Shown: positions 1 to 5,602 of the stretch, in pieces
How positions within the stretch are numbered: the stretch's first letter is position 1
Layout: each line of letters starts with the position of its first letter
DNA from: Deltaproteobacteria bacterium
GTDB lineage: Bacteria; Myxococcota_A; UBA9160; JAFDET01
NCBI GenBank assembly: GCA_019310195.1
Contig: JAFDET010000216.1
Span: 1 to 5,602 of the forward strand
Direction of reading: 5' to 3'
DNA: 5,602 bases
Notes under the pieces: model-generated
What the model was told of the DNA's origin: nothing
The model's input: the letters and a program-made list of their open reading frames with translations, nothing else
Database searches by the model: none
Made by a program: the position numbers and the translations under genes

Positions 1-84
1 CGCGCGGGAGACGTGGCGGTTCTGCGCCGACGCTTCGCCCCGGCCCCGGCCCTGCGGGCACTGCGCGCGGAGGAGCCGGCCTGA
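1..84 (+). CDS. 3' end of an unidentified upstream gene
   Basis: An open frame enters from the left edge and ends at TGA 82-84, giving 27 C-terminal residues rich in Arg, Ala and Pro and ending in AEEPA. By my count 24 of its 27 third codon positions are G or C, as expected for a coding frame in this genome, and it lies on the same strand as the Rel gene that follows 101 bases later. The fragment is too short and too low in complexity to assign to a family; it does not look like the end of omega subunit RpoZ or guanylate kinase, which sit beside spoT in some proteobacteria. Frames 2 and 3 are also open across this stretch but lack the same third-position bias over these bases. Confidence 0.5.
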   Translation, partial: RAGDVAVLRRRFAPAPALRALRAEEPA

Positions 85-185
85 GCCGCGCTGGACGCTT
101 GTCCGGGTGTCGGGTACGCTTGCCAAGCAGCCGATATCAAAGGGAAAATCGCCCTCTCACGGCACGAGGCTGACACGGAGGCCGG
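85..185 (+). promoter_or_regulatory. Leader region of the Rel gene with a weak promoter candidate
   Basis: This 101-base gap is less GC-rich than the genes around it. A -35-like TTGCCA (120-125) is followed after 18 bases by a -10-like GAAAAT (144-149), each matching the sigma70 consensus only partly, so a transcript could start near 156 with a leader of about 30 bases. A short dyad, GCTTG (118-122) and CAAGC (124-128), overlaps the -35 candidate. GGAGG at 177-181 is a clear Shine-Dalgarno sequence, 4 bases before the GTG start. No tRNA or other RNA fold was recognised. The promoter assignment is inference; read-through from the upstream gene is equally possible. Confidence 0.35.
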
Positions 186-2333
186 GTGCTTCGGTTCAAC
201 GACATCGCCGACCGGATCCTCGAGTACCACCCCTCCTGCGACCTCTCCCTGCTCCAGCGCGCCTACGTCTTCTCCGCCAAGGTTCACGATGGCCAGGAGC
301 GCCTGTCCGGCGAGCCCTACCTCGTCCATCCCCTGGAAGTGGCCGGAATCCTGGTGGACCTGCGCATGGACGAGGTCACCGTGGCCGCCGGCCTCCTGCA
401 CGACACCCTCGAGGACACGCTGGCCACGGAGGAGGAGATCCAGCGCCTGTTCGGCGACCAGGTCTGCTTCCTGGTCGCGGGCCTCACGAAGATCGCGAAG
501 ATGGAGTTCACGTCGGTGCGCGAACGCCAGGCCGAGAACTTTCGCAAGATGCTGCTGGCCATGTCCAAGGACATCCGCATCCTGCTGATCAAGCTCGCGG
601 ACCGCCTGCACAACATGCGCACCCTGGAGTTCATGGCCGAGGATCCGCGCCGGCGAATTGCCCAGGAGACGCTGGACATCTACGCGCCGTTCGCCCACCG
701 GCTGGGCATCAACTGGATGCGCACGGAGCTGCAGGAGCTGGCGTTCCGGGTGCTGGAGCCCGAGGCCGCCGCGGACCTGGAAGCGCGGCTCCAGACCCAG
801 CGCAAGGCCCGCGAGGTCTACATCGAGGAGGTCATCGGCGTCCTCTCCAAGCGCCTGTCCGACGCGGGCCTCGCGTGTGAGGTGACCGGGCGCCTGAAGG
901 ACCTGGCCTCGATCCACGCCAAGATGGTGAGCCAGAGCGTCAGCCTGGACGAGATCTACGACGTGATTGCGTTTCGGATCATCCTGGACGGGCCCGAAAA
1001 CGGGGTCTACACGGCGCTCGGCATCATCCACGCCATCTGGCGTCCAGTACCGGGACGCTTCAAGGACTACGTAGCGCTGCCCAAGCCCAACGGTTACCAG
1101 TCGCTTCACACCACCGTGATCGGCCCCTATGGCGAGCGCATGGAGGCCCAGATCCGCACGGCCGAAATGCACCGCAACGCCGAGTTCGGGATCGCCGCCC
1201 ACTGGAAATACAAAGAGGGGCGGGTCCACGCCCACGACGACGACGACGGAAGATTCGCCTGGCTGCGCCAGCTGCTGGATTGGCAGCGCGAGCTGGTGGA
1301 TCCCCACGAGTTCATCGACACGGTCAAGGTCGACCTGTTTCCCGACGAGGTCTTCGTCTTCACGCCCAAGGGCGACGTGATGAATCTGCCCCGGGGCGCC
1401 ACGCCCATCGACTTCGCCTACGCGATCCACAGTGAAGTCGGTGCCCATTGCTCGGGTGCCAAGGTCAACGGCAAGATCGTGGCGCTGCGGCACGCGCTCA
1501 GCGACGGCGACACGGTGGAAGTGATCACCAGTCGCGACCAGAAGCCGCGCAAGGATTGGCTCGAGTTCGTGGTGTCCGGCCGCGCCCGGAGCCGCATCCG
1601 CCACGCGATCCGCGCCACCGAGAAGGAGAGCAGCCGCGAGCTGGGCCGTGAGATCCTCGAGCGCGAGCTGCGCAAGGCGGGCTTCTCGCTGAGCCGGCTG
1701 CTGGAGGGCGAGAAGCTGGCCGACGTGGCCCGAAAGCGGGTGCGGGGCTCGGTGGAGGATCTCTTCTCCGCGGTGGGATACGGCCGGCTTCCCGGAGCCG
1801 ACGTGGTGCGGGCGCTTCGCGGCGACGAAGCTCCGCAAGAGGAGCGGCCCGTACGCCGCCGCGGCCTGCTGGCCAAGCTGCGCCGGCCGTCCAGCGCCGG
1901 AATCCGGGTGAGTGGACACTCCGACGTGCTGGTGCGCTTCGGTCATTGCTGCGCGCCGCTGCCCGGCGATGACGTGATCGGCTTCGTCACGCGTGGCCGT
2001 GGCGTCACCGTGCACGTGAAGGACTGCAACAAGGTCTTCGAGCTCGATCCGGAGCGGCGGATCGACGTGGAGTGGGAGTCGGACCCGGCGGTGCCGCGGC
2101 GCATCCGGGTGCGCGTGCTGTCGGCCGACCAGCCCGGGCTGCTGGCGAAGGTCACCAAGACGATCTCCGCGGCCGGAATCAACATTGGCGCGGCCAAGAT
2201 CACCACCAGCCCGGACCAGCGCGCGGATCAGACCTACGACCTGTGGGTGACCGACGTGCGCACGCTCAACGCCGTGATGAAGCAGATCCAGAAGGTGAAG
2301 GGCGTCTACTCGGTGCAGCGGCTGCGCAGCTGA
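186..2333 (+). CDS. spoT: Bifunctional (p)ppGpp synthetase/hydrolase, RelA/SpoT family
   Basis: This 715-residue enzyme makes the alarmone (p)ppGpp by pyrophosphate transfer from ATP to GTP/GDP and also hydrolyses it, setting the stringent response in the cytoplasm. The HD hydrolase domain (about 20-165) keeps R39, H48, H72-D73, E76-D77, D139 and N143, matching the catalytic residues of the Rel hydrolase at a constant offset of five from the S. equisimilis enzyme. The synthetase domain (about 235-345) has D259, the RFKD motif at 291-294 and E320 in EAQIRT; RxKD, not the ExDD of monofunctional RelA, marks the bifunctional Rel/SpoT class. A TGS domain follows (about 383-450), then a helical region, a Cys region (H587, C588, C589, C614) and an ACT domain (about 639-713). 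Length is normal for the family. The GTG start is the only start after an in-frame TGA at 171-173 and has GGAGG 4 bases upstream. A short Asp run (351-354) sits between synthetase and TGS. The symbol could equally be rel. Confidence 0.97.
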   Translation: MLRFNDIADRILEYHPSCDLSLLQRAYVFSAKVHDGQERLSGEPYLVHPLEVAGILVDLRMDEVTVAAGLLHDTLEDTLATEEEIQRLFGDQVCFLVAGLTKIAKMEFTSVRERQAENFRKMLLAMSKDIRILLIKLADRLHNMRTLEFMAEDPRRRIAQETLDIYAPFAHRLGINWMRTELQELAFRVLEPEAAADLEARLQTQRKAREVYIEEVIGVLSKRLSDAGLACEVTGRLKDLASIHAKMVSQSVSLDEIYDVIAFRIILDGPENGVYTALGIIHAIWRPVPGRFKDYVALPKPNGYQSLHTTVIGPYGERMEAQIRTAEMHRNAEFGIAAHWKYKEGRVHAHDDDDGRFAWLRQLLDWQRELVDPHEFIDTVKVDLFPDEVFVFTPKGDVMNLPRGATPIDFAYAIHSEVGAHCSGAKVNGKIVALRHALSDGDTVEVITSRDQKPRKDWLEFVVSGRARSRIRHAIRATEKESSRELGREILERELRKAGFSLSRLLEGEKLADVARKRVRGSVEDLFSAVGYGRLPGADVVRALRGDEAPQEERPVRRRGLLAKLRRPSSAGIRVSGHSDVLVRFGHCCAPLPGDDVIGFVTRGRGVTVHVKDCNKVFELDPERRIDVEWESDPAVPRRIRVRVLSADQPGLLAKVTKTISAAGINIGAAKITTSPDQRADQTYDLWVTDVRTLNAVMKQIQKVKGVYSVQRLRS

Positions 2334-2336
2334 CGA

Positions 2337-2376
2337 CGCGCCGATTGGCTAGGGGCGGCGCGAACCCCCGGGGTTC
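2337..2376. terminator. Two adjacent dyads at the convergent gene ends, possible bidirectional terminator
   Basis: The Rel gene and the oxidoreductase gene converge with only 15 bases between stops. CGCGCCG (2337-2343) and CGGCGCG (2356-2362) form a 7-bp GC-only stem with a 12-base loop spanning the gap and the TAG stop of the minus-strand gene. Directly next to it GAACCCC (2362-2368) and GGGGTTC (2370-2376) form a second 7-base dyad, of which about 5 bp can pair as a hairpin. Neither has a T-tract, so a classical intrinsic terminator is not shown. GC-rich hairpins without T-tracts are common at gene ends in GC-rich genomes, and this is the only candidate between the two transcripts. Confidence 0.35.
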
Positions 2377-3782
2377 AGCTCGTTGGCGATGGCTTCGCCG
2401 GCCCGCTGGCCCAGCAGCAGGTCGCCTTCGAAGCCCAGGCCGGCCATCCCCGCCCGGTCCAGGTGGTAGACGGGCGCGCGGCCGCCGAGTCGGATGTCGG
2501 TTTCGCCGGGCCATGCGCTTCCCGGCTCCGGATCGCGCACGAGGAGGTCGGTGTCCCAGATCGCGGCCGGCAGCTCCTGGGGATCGAGCTTGTCTTCCGA
2601 GAACGGGATCAGCTCTGCAAGCACCTGGCGAATTCGTTCGGACACGTCGCTGGTCACGGCATTCGCTGGAACCACCGTGGAAGCCACCAGGTGCACCGGG
2701 TCGTCCCACGTGGCACCGGGCAGGACCTGCACGCTCACCACCTCGGGCCCGGCCCCGGGGCGCGCGTCGTCGCCTACGTGGATCACGCGCGGCCCCATGC
2801 CTTCCGGCAGCGTTGCGTCCGGGGTCCGGAAGTGAAGGGATACGCGCTTGTGGCTCGCGGGGGAGGTCTGGATCAGCTCCGGCACGCGGTCCTGGGTGTG
2901 GGCGGCGGCCAGGCCGTCCAGGGGGGCGTTGAGGATCAGGGCGCGCCCCACCCAGACCTCGCGCGAATCCTCGGCCCGGATGCCGGGCTGGTTGGCGGCG
3001 GCGATCAGGTCGAACCTGCCCCGCACCTGGCGGAACTCGCCGAACAGGGTCTCGATGCGCCGACGCAACAGCGCGCGCAGGCTCCCGTTGCTCGAGGTCG
3101 CGTCCGCCGATCCGCCAAACGACGCGCCGAGCAGGCGCGCCTGGGCCTCGGGGGAGGGATCGGTCCCCCCCAGATTCGAGAGGGCGCGGACCTGGGATGC
3201 GAGCAGGCTGCGCAGTGCGGGCGAGGCGCCGCTGATCTCGGACGGTAGTCCGCGGGCGCCGAGCGCCGGGGCCGCGCCCCCCGAGCGGCGCCCGCGGACC
3301 GACAGGGGCCGGCGAGGTGCGCGGACGATGGGGGCGTCCAGCATGGCGTCGCGTTCGGCGTCGGCGGCCCGAACCAGGGCGCGGATCAGATCCTGGGCCG
3401 GCTCGCGCTTGGCCAGGCCCCAGGCCACCAGCTCTTCGGTGGTGCGTATGGGATCACCCACGTCGACGCGGGCATCGCGCATGGCCACCTGGTAGGCGAG
3501 GGGGTGGGTTTCGAAGCGCCGGCGATCGATGAGTGCGATGCCCAACTCGCTCAGGCAGGCGCCCAGCACGCCGTCGGGCCCGGCCCCGGTGAGCAGCAGG
3601 GGCTCGCGCAATCCGGGGAAGGCGCGTGCGCTGGATTCTTCCTCGACCACCAGAACCCGCACACCGCGCATGCCGAGCGCGACGGCGCCGACGAGTCCCG
3701 GGAGCGCCCCGCCCAGGACGATCGCATCCCAACGGCGGGTGTGAGCGGTCTCGCTGGCTTCGAGGGCGGGAAGCCCACGCAT
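2349..3782 (-). CDS. FAD/NAD(P)-binding oxidoreductase of unknown substrate
   Basis: This 477-residue protein looks like a distant member of the phytoene desaturase/amine oxidase flavoprotein group. Residues 19-49 form a beta-alpha-beta dinucleotide-binding start: hydrophobic strand AIVL, then GGALPG (24-29), helix, and strand VRVLVVEE ending in acidic residues. The middle Gly of GxGxxG is Ala. The stretch 232-290, with NGSL and then ALILNAPLDGL, resembles the second FAD-contacting region of that family, and 443-469 (AGLGFEGDLLLGQRAGEAIANEL) resembles its C-terminal FAD-binding helix. No signal peptide or transmembrane segment is evident, and residues 152-182 are a low-complexity Arg/Gly/Ala/Pro linker. 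The ATG at 3782 overlaps the purM stop by one base (TGATG) with no good Shine-Dalgarno sequence, implying translational coupling. The frame stays open upstream inside purM, but that part is Arg-rich shadow sequence. Fold assignment is fairly secure; the reaction and any link to purine synthesis are unknown. Confidence 0.82.
   Translation of the reverse strand: MRGLPALEASETAHTRRWDAIVLGGALPGLVGAVALGMRGVRVLVVEEESSARAFPGLREPLLLTGAGPDGVLGACLSELGIALIDRRRFETHPLAYQVAMRDARVDVGDPIRTTEELVAWGLAKREPAQDLIRALVRAADAERDAMLDAPIVRAPRRPLSVRGRRSGGAAPALGARGLPSEISGASPALRSLLASQVRALSNLGGTDPSPEAQARLLGASFGGSADATSSNGSLRALLRRRIETLFGEFRQVRGRFDLIAAANQPGIRAEDSREVWVGRALILNAPLDGLAAAHTQDRVPELIQTSPASHKRVSLHFRTPDATLPEGMGPRVIHVGDDARPGAGPEVVSVQVLPGATWDDPVHLVASTVVPANAVTSDVSERIRQVLAELIPFSEDKLDPQELPAAIWDTDLLVRDPEPGSAWPGETDIRLGGRAPVYHLDRAGMAGLGFEGDLLLGQRAGEAIANELNPGGSRRP
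3248..3299. repeat. 14-bp perfect inverted repeat inside the oxidoreductase gene
   Basis: GTCCGCGGGCGCCG (3248-3261) is exactly mirrored by its reverse complement at 3286-3299, separated by 24 bases. Inside that spacer GGGGC (3268-3272) and GCCCC (3276-3280) can form a second small hairpin, so the whole 52-base stretch can fold into a nested stem. It falls in the low-complexity linker of the encoded protein, about residues 161-178. It is the longest perfect dyad I found in the window. It could be a small palindromic element that inserted in frame, an mRNA structure, or chance in GC-rich sequence. Confidence 0.6.
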
Positions 3783-4978
3783 CAGCGGCTCGTGAGCAGA
3801 AGTGCGGGCTCGTCGGGCGTCTTCGCCTCGATCTCGCCGATGGCGAACGCCCGCTCCCCGACGGCTTCGAGTCGCGCGATCACGTCTTCCGTCTCCTCCC
3901 GAGGCACGATCACCAACATGCCGATGCCGCAGTTGAACACCCGCAGCATCTCGTCCTCGGAGATCTCGGCCAGCCCCTGGAGGAGTCCGAAAATGGGCGG
4001 CCGCGGCCACGCCTGCGGGTCGATATGTGCGCGCACGGTCTTGGGGAGCACCCGTGGAACGTTGCCCGCGAAGCCTCCGCCGGTGATGTGGACGATGCCG
4101 TTGACGTGGAAGTCGCGGCACACGTTGAGGATCGGCTTCACGTAGATGCGGGTGGGCGCCAGCAGGGCGCTGGCCAGGGACGTGTTGAGGTCCGGGTGCT
4201 CGGCGTGCAGGTCCAGGTGGCCGGCGCGCACCCCCGTGTCCACGATCTGGCGCACCAGCGAGTAGCCGTTGCTGTGCAGGCCGCTCGAGGCGATTCCCAC
4301 GATGGAGTCGCCCTGGCTGATGCTCGAGCCGTCGATGATGCCCTCGCGCTCCACCACGCCGACGCCGAAACCGACGAGCTCGAGCTCGCCGTCGGCATAG
4401 ACCCCCGGCATGCTGGCGGTTTCGCCACCCAGGAGGGCACAGCCCGCTCGCCGGCAGCCCTCGCCCACGCCCCGCAACGCTTCCAGGGCCGGCTCCTCCC
4501 GCAGGCTCTCCATGGCCAGATAGTCCAGGAATACCAGGGGCTCGGCGCCCTGGACCACCAGGTCGTTCACGACCATGGCCACGCAGTCGATGCCGATGGT
4601 GTCGAAGCGCCCGAACTCCGCCGCCAGCTTGAGCTTGGTGCCCACACCGTCGGCCCCGGCTACGAAGATCGGGTCGCGGTAGCGCTCCGGCGCCTTGAAC
4701 AGGCCGGCGAAGCCCCCGATCGAGGACAGGATCTCGGGGCGCAGGGTCGGCCGGGTGACCTCCTTGATCTGGGCGATGAATCCCTCGTCCCGATCCAGGT
4801 CCACGCCGGCTCGGGCGTAGCTGGGGGCGCTGGGCAGTGTCTTCTTCGAGGCGGTCCGCACGGGCTTCCGAGCGCCGGCCTTGGACCGGGAGCCCGTCAC
4901 GGCGGTTTTTCCGGCCTTTCCCGACTTTCCCGCTTTCTTCCGACGGGGGCCTCGAGCGGGAGATTTCGGGGTTGCCAC
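3782..4978 (-). CDS. purM: Phosphoribosylformylglycinamidine cyclo-ligase (AIR synthetase), PurM
   Basis: PurM closes the imidazole ring: FGAM plus ATP gives aminoimidazole ribonucleotide, step five of purine synthesis in the cytoplasm. The catalytic body starts near residue 53 (SYARAGVDLD) and carries the family motifs in order: DGVGTKLKLA (110-119), GIDCVAMVVNDLVVQGAEP (129-147), GGETASMPG (184-192), SSGLHSNGYSLVR (231-243), LLAPTRIYVKP (272-282), HITGGGFAGNVPRVLP (297-312) and FNCGIGM (348-354). From GTG 4978 the protein is 398 residues, about 50 longer than E. coli PurM (345). The surplus is an N-terminal tail with 10 Lys and 6 Arg in the first 50 residues and no acidic residue before D60. 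The start is uncertain: no start codon lies between an in-frame TAG (5036-5038) and 4978, and GGAGGT (5001-4996) is 17 bases away. GTG at 4900 or 4861 would shorten the tail. The oxidoreductase gene follows with a one-base stop/start overlap; purN is not adjacent here. Confidence 0.96.
   Translation of the reverse strand: MATPKSPARGPRRKKAGKSGKAGKTAVTGSRSKAGARKPVRTASKKTLPSAPSYARAGVDLDRDEGFIAQIKEVTRPTLRPEILSSIGGFAGLFKAPERYRDPIFVAGADGVGTKLKLAAEFGRFDTIGIDCVAMVVNDLVVQGAEPLVFLDYLAMESLREEPALEALRGVGEGCRRAGCALLGGETASMPGVYADGELELVGFGVGVVEREGIIDGSSISQGDSIVGIASSGLHSNGYSLVRQIVDTGVRAGHLDLHAEHPDLNTSLASALLAPTRIYVKPILNVCRDFHVNGIVHITGGGFAGNVPRVLPKTVRAHIDPQAWPRPPIFGLLQGLAEISEDEMLRVFNCGIGMLVIVPREETEDVIARLEAVGERAFAIGEIEAKTPDEPALLLTSR
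4910..4936 (-). repeat. Three tandem 9-base units encoding Lys-Ala/Ser-Gly
   Basis: Read on the minus strand, three consecutive 9-mers, AAAGCGGGA, AAGTCGGGA and AAGGCCGGA, encode KAG-KSG-KAG at residues 15-23 of the purM reading frame. A degenerate fourth unit (Lys-Thr-Ala) follows at 4909-4901. The repeat gives the start of the frame its Lys-rich, histone-H1-like look and produces a pyrimidine-rich tract on the plus strand. It may be a slippage-prone tract in a disordered tail, or untranslated leader if the true start is GTG 4900. Confidence 0.6.
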
Positions 4979-5048
4979 GCGGGATGGATAGCGCGACCTC
5001 CGAAATTGCGCCTCCGATTTCCGAAGCCCCTTACGCTATCGTCCGCCG
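4979..5048. promoter_or_regulatory. Divergent promoter region between purM and the glycosyltransferase gene
   Basis: This 70-base gap must hold the promoters of two genes that point away from each other, unless one lies within a coding sequence. CGCTATC occurs outward-facing on both strands (5034-5040 plus; 4993-4987 minus), and each copy ends exactly 8 bases before a GTG start. Read as -10 elements, TATCGT (5037-5042) and TATCCA (4990-4985) each end 6 bases before their GTG, a spacing that fits leaderless transcripts. The glycosyltransferase has no Shine-Dalgarno sequence, which agrees with this; purM has GGAGGT only at 17 bases. No convincing -35 element was found for either. CCTCCGA also occurs twice on the plus strand (4997-5003 and 5011-5017). 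Promoter function is inferred from position. Confidence 0.45.
4987..5040. repeat. GATAGCG / CGCTATC inverted repeat flanking the divergent gap
   Basis: GATAGCG at 4987-4993 and CGCTATC at 5034-5040 are perfect 7-base inverted copies separated by 40 bases, placed symmetrically about the centre of the intergenic region. The match does not extend in either direction. They may be paired -10 elements, half-sites of a shared regulator, or coincidence; equal spacing to both start codons favours a functional reading. Confidence 0.5.
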
Positions 5049-5602
5049 GTGCGGATCGCGGTGGTGATTCCGACGCTCGACGAGGCCGAGCGGGTCGTCG
5101 GAGCCATCGAGAGCGCCTCGGCACCCGGTGTCGATGTCGTCGTTGCGGACGGCGGAAGCAGCGACGACACGCGCGCGCGGGCCGCGGCCGCGGGCGCCCG
5201 GGTGGTCGATTCGGATCCTGGCCGCGCCCGCCAGCTGGACTGCGGTGTCCGCGAGACGCGAAGCGGCGCGATCCTGTTCCTCCACGCCGACACGCGGCTG
5301 CCGGTGGGGTTCGACGCGGCGGTTCGCACCTGTCTGGAGGATTCCGGGGTGGTCGCCGGGGCCTTCCGGTTTCGCTTCGACGAGCGCTCGCTCTCGCTGG
5401 GTCTGGTCGAATGGGGAGCGCGGCTCCGCGTCGCGTTGACGAACCTGCCCTACGGGGACCAGGCGATCTTCGTGCGCCGCAGCGCGCTCGAACGGATCGG
5501 AGGTGTGCCTCAGGTGCCCCTGATGGAGGACCTGGACCTGGTGAAAGCCCTGCGGCGTCGCGGCCGGGTCGCGATCCTGCCGCTGCACGCCACCACGTCG
5601 GC
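5049..5602 (+). CDS. Family 2 glycosyltransferase, TIGR04283 type (5' part)
   Basis: The first 184 residues of a GT-A fold glycosyltransferase run off the right edge. Visible in order are VVIPTLDEAERV (5-16), the nucleotide-binding VVADGGSSDDT (31-41), GRARQLDCG (58-66), the metal-binding LFLHADTRLP (76-85) with its DxD-like HAD, GAFRFRFDE (104-112), EWGARLR (121-127), LPYGDQAIFVRR (133-144) and the acceptor/catalytic PLMEDLDLVKALRRRGR (157-173). This set, especially HADTRLP, LPYGDQ and PLMEDL, is the signature of TIGR04283, called transferase 2, rSAM/selenodomain-associated, and also named an arsenosugar-biosynthesis glycosyltransferase in some annotation sets. The family is usually about 220-240 residues, so roughly 40-60 are missing. 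GTG 5049 places the VVIPTL strand at its normal position and is the only start after an in-frame TAG (4989-4991). No Shine-Dalgarno sequence precedes it. Its usual partners (TIGR04282, ArsS-type rSAM) are not in view, so the substrate is not established. Confidence 0.9.
   Translation, partial: MRIAVVIPTLDEAERVVGAIESASAPGVDVVVADGGSSDDTRARAAAAGARVVDSDPGRARQLDCGVRETRSGAILFLHADTRLPVGFDAAVRTCLEDSGVVAGAFRFRFDERSLSLGLVEWGARLRVALTNLPYGDQAIFVRRSALERIGGVPQVPLMEDLDLVKALRRRGRVAILPLHATTS

Noticed and set aside
85..185. Possible tRNA, small RNA or riboswitch in the gap before the Rel gene
   Set aside because: No cloverleaf arms, no conserved riboswitch core and only a 5-base dyad were found.
107..880. A long plus-strand reading frame (257 codons) overlapping the start of the Rel gene
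   Set aside because: It is an Arg/Pro/Gly-rich shadow frame over a Rel coding sequence whose catalytic motifs are intact; there is no family resemblance.
1230..1250. GAC repeat in the Rel gene as a possible contingency microsatellite
   Set aside because: Only a few GAC units in frame, encoding a short Asp run in a variable linker; any change would be in frame and unlikely to switch the gene.
3150..3169. GGGGGA / TCCCCC dyad in the oxidoreductase gene
   Set aside because: A 6-bp arm built from homopolymer runs is expected by chance in this composition.
2463..3248. Plus-strand frames of up to about 286 codons opposite the oxidoreductase gene
   Set aside because: Long antisense frames are expected where third positions are nearly all G/C. 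The minus strand carries recognisable FAD-binding motifs and the TGATG coupling, while the plus-strand translations show no motif.
3783..4121. N-terminal 113-residue extension of the oxidoreductase frame into purM
   Set aside because: It is very Arg-rich, lies within conserved PurM sequence in another frame, and precedes the ATG that overlaps the purM stop; the FAD motif begins at the expected distance from that ATG.
1..5602. Mobile element, CRISPR array, prophage or a new multi-gene defence system
   Set aside because: No transposase, integrase, phage, nuclease or repeat-spacer pattern was seen; four of the five genes belong to recognisable families and are arranged like ordinary chromosomal housekeeping genes.

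Overview
The window is GC-rich (roughly 70% by eye) and chromosomal in character, with tightly packed housekeeping genes, GTG starts and strong third-position G/C bias. A single long bifunctional Rel/SpoT-type stringent-response enzyme, purM, and a glycosyltransferase of a family common in high-GC environmental proteobacterial lineages suggest a Gram-negative, deltaproteobacterial-grade organism such as Myxococcota, Binatota or relatives. This placement is inference; the sequence alone does not settle it.

Layout from left to right: (1) bases 1-84 are the 3' end of an unidentified plus-strand gene. (2) A 101-base gap carries a weak promoter candidate and the ribosome binding site of the next gene. 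(3) 186-2333, plus strand, is a complete 715-residue (p)ppGpp synthetase/hydrolase with HD hydrolase, synthetase, TGS, helical, Cys-containing and ACT regions. (4) It converges, across 15 bases, on a minus-strand pair. This pair is purM (3782-4978; AIR synthetase of purine synthesis) followed by an uncharacterised FAD/NAD(P)-binding oxidoreductase (2349-3782), joined by a one-base TGATG overlap. (5) A 70-base divergent intergenic region separates purM from (6) a plus-strand family 2 glycosyltransferase of the TIGR04283 type (5049 to the window edge, 3' end missing).

The genes do not form an obvious single pathway. purM and rel both touch purine nucleotide metabolism, since (p)ppGpp is made from GTP/GDP and purine synthesis is a known stringent-response target, but they are convergent and not one operon. 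The oxidoreductase is translationally coupled to purM without an obvious biochemical link. The glycosyltransferase is divergent from purM.

I found no mobile element, CRISPR array, RNA gene or clearly new multi-gene system. The points most worth a second look are the matched CGCTATC boxes placed exactly 8 nt before both divergent GTG starts, the Lys/Arg-rich N-terminal extension of PurM with its uncertain start, a 14-bp perfect inverted repeat inside the oxidoreductase gene, and the coupled oxidoreductase itself.
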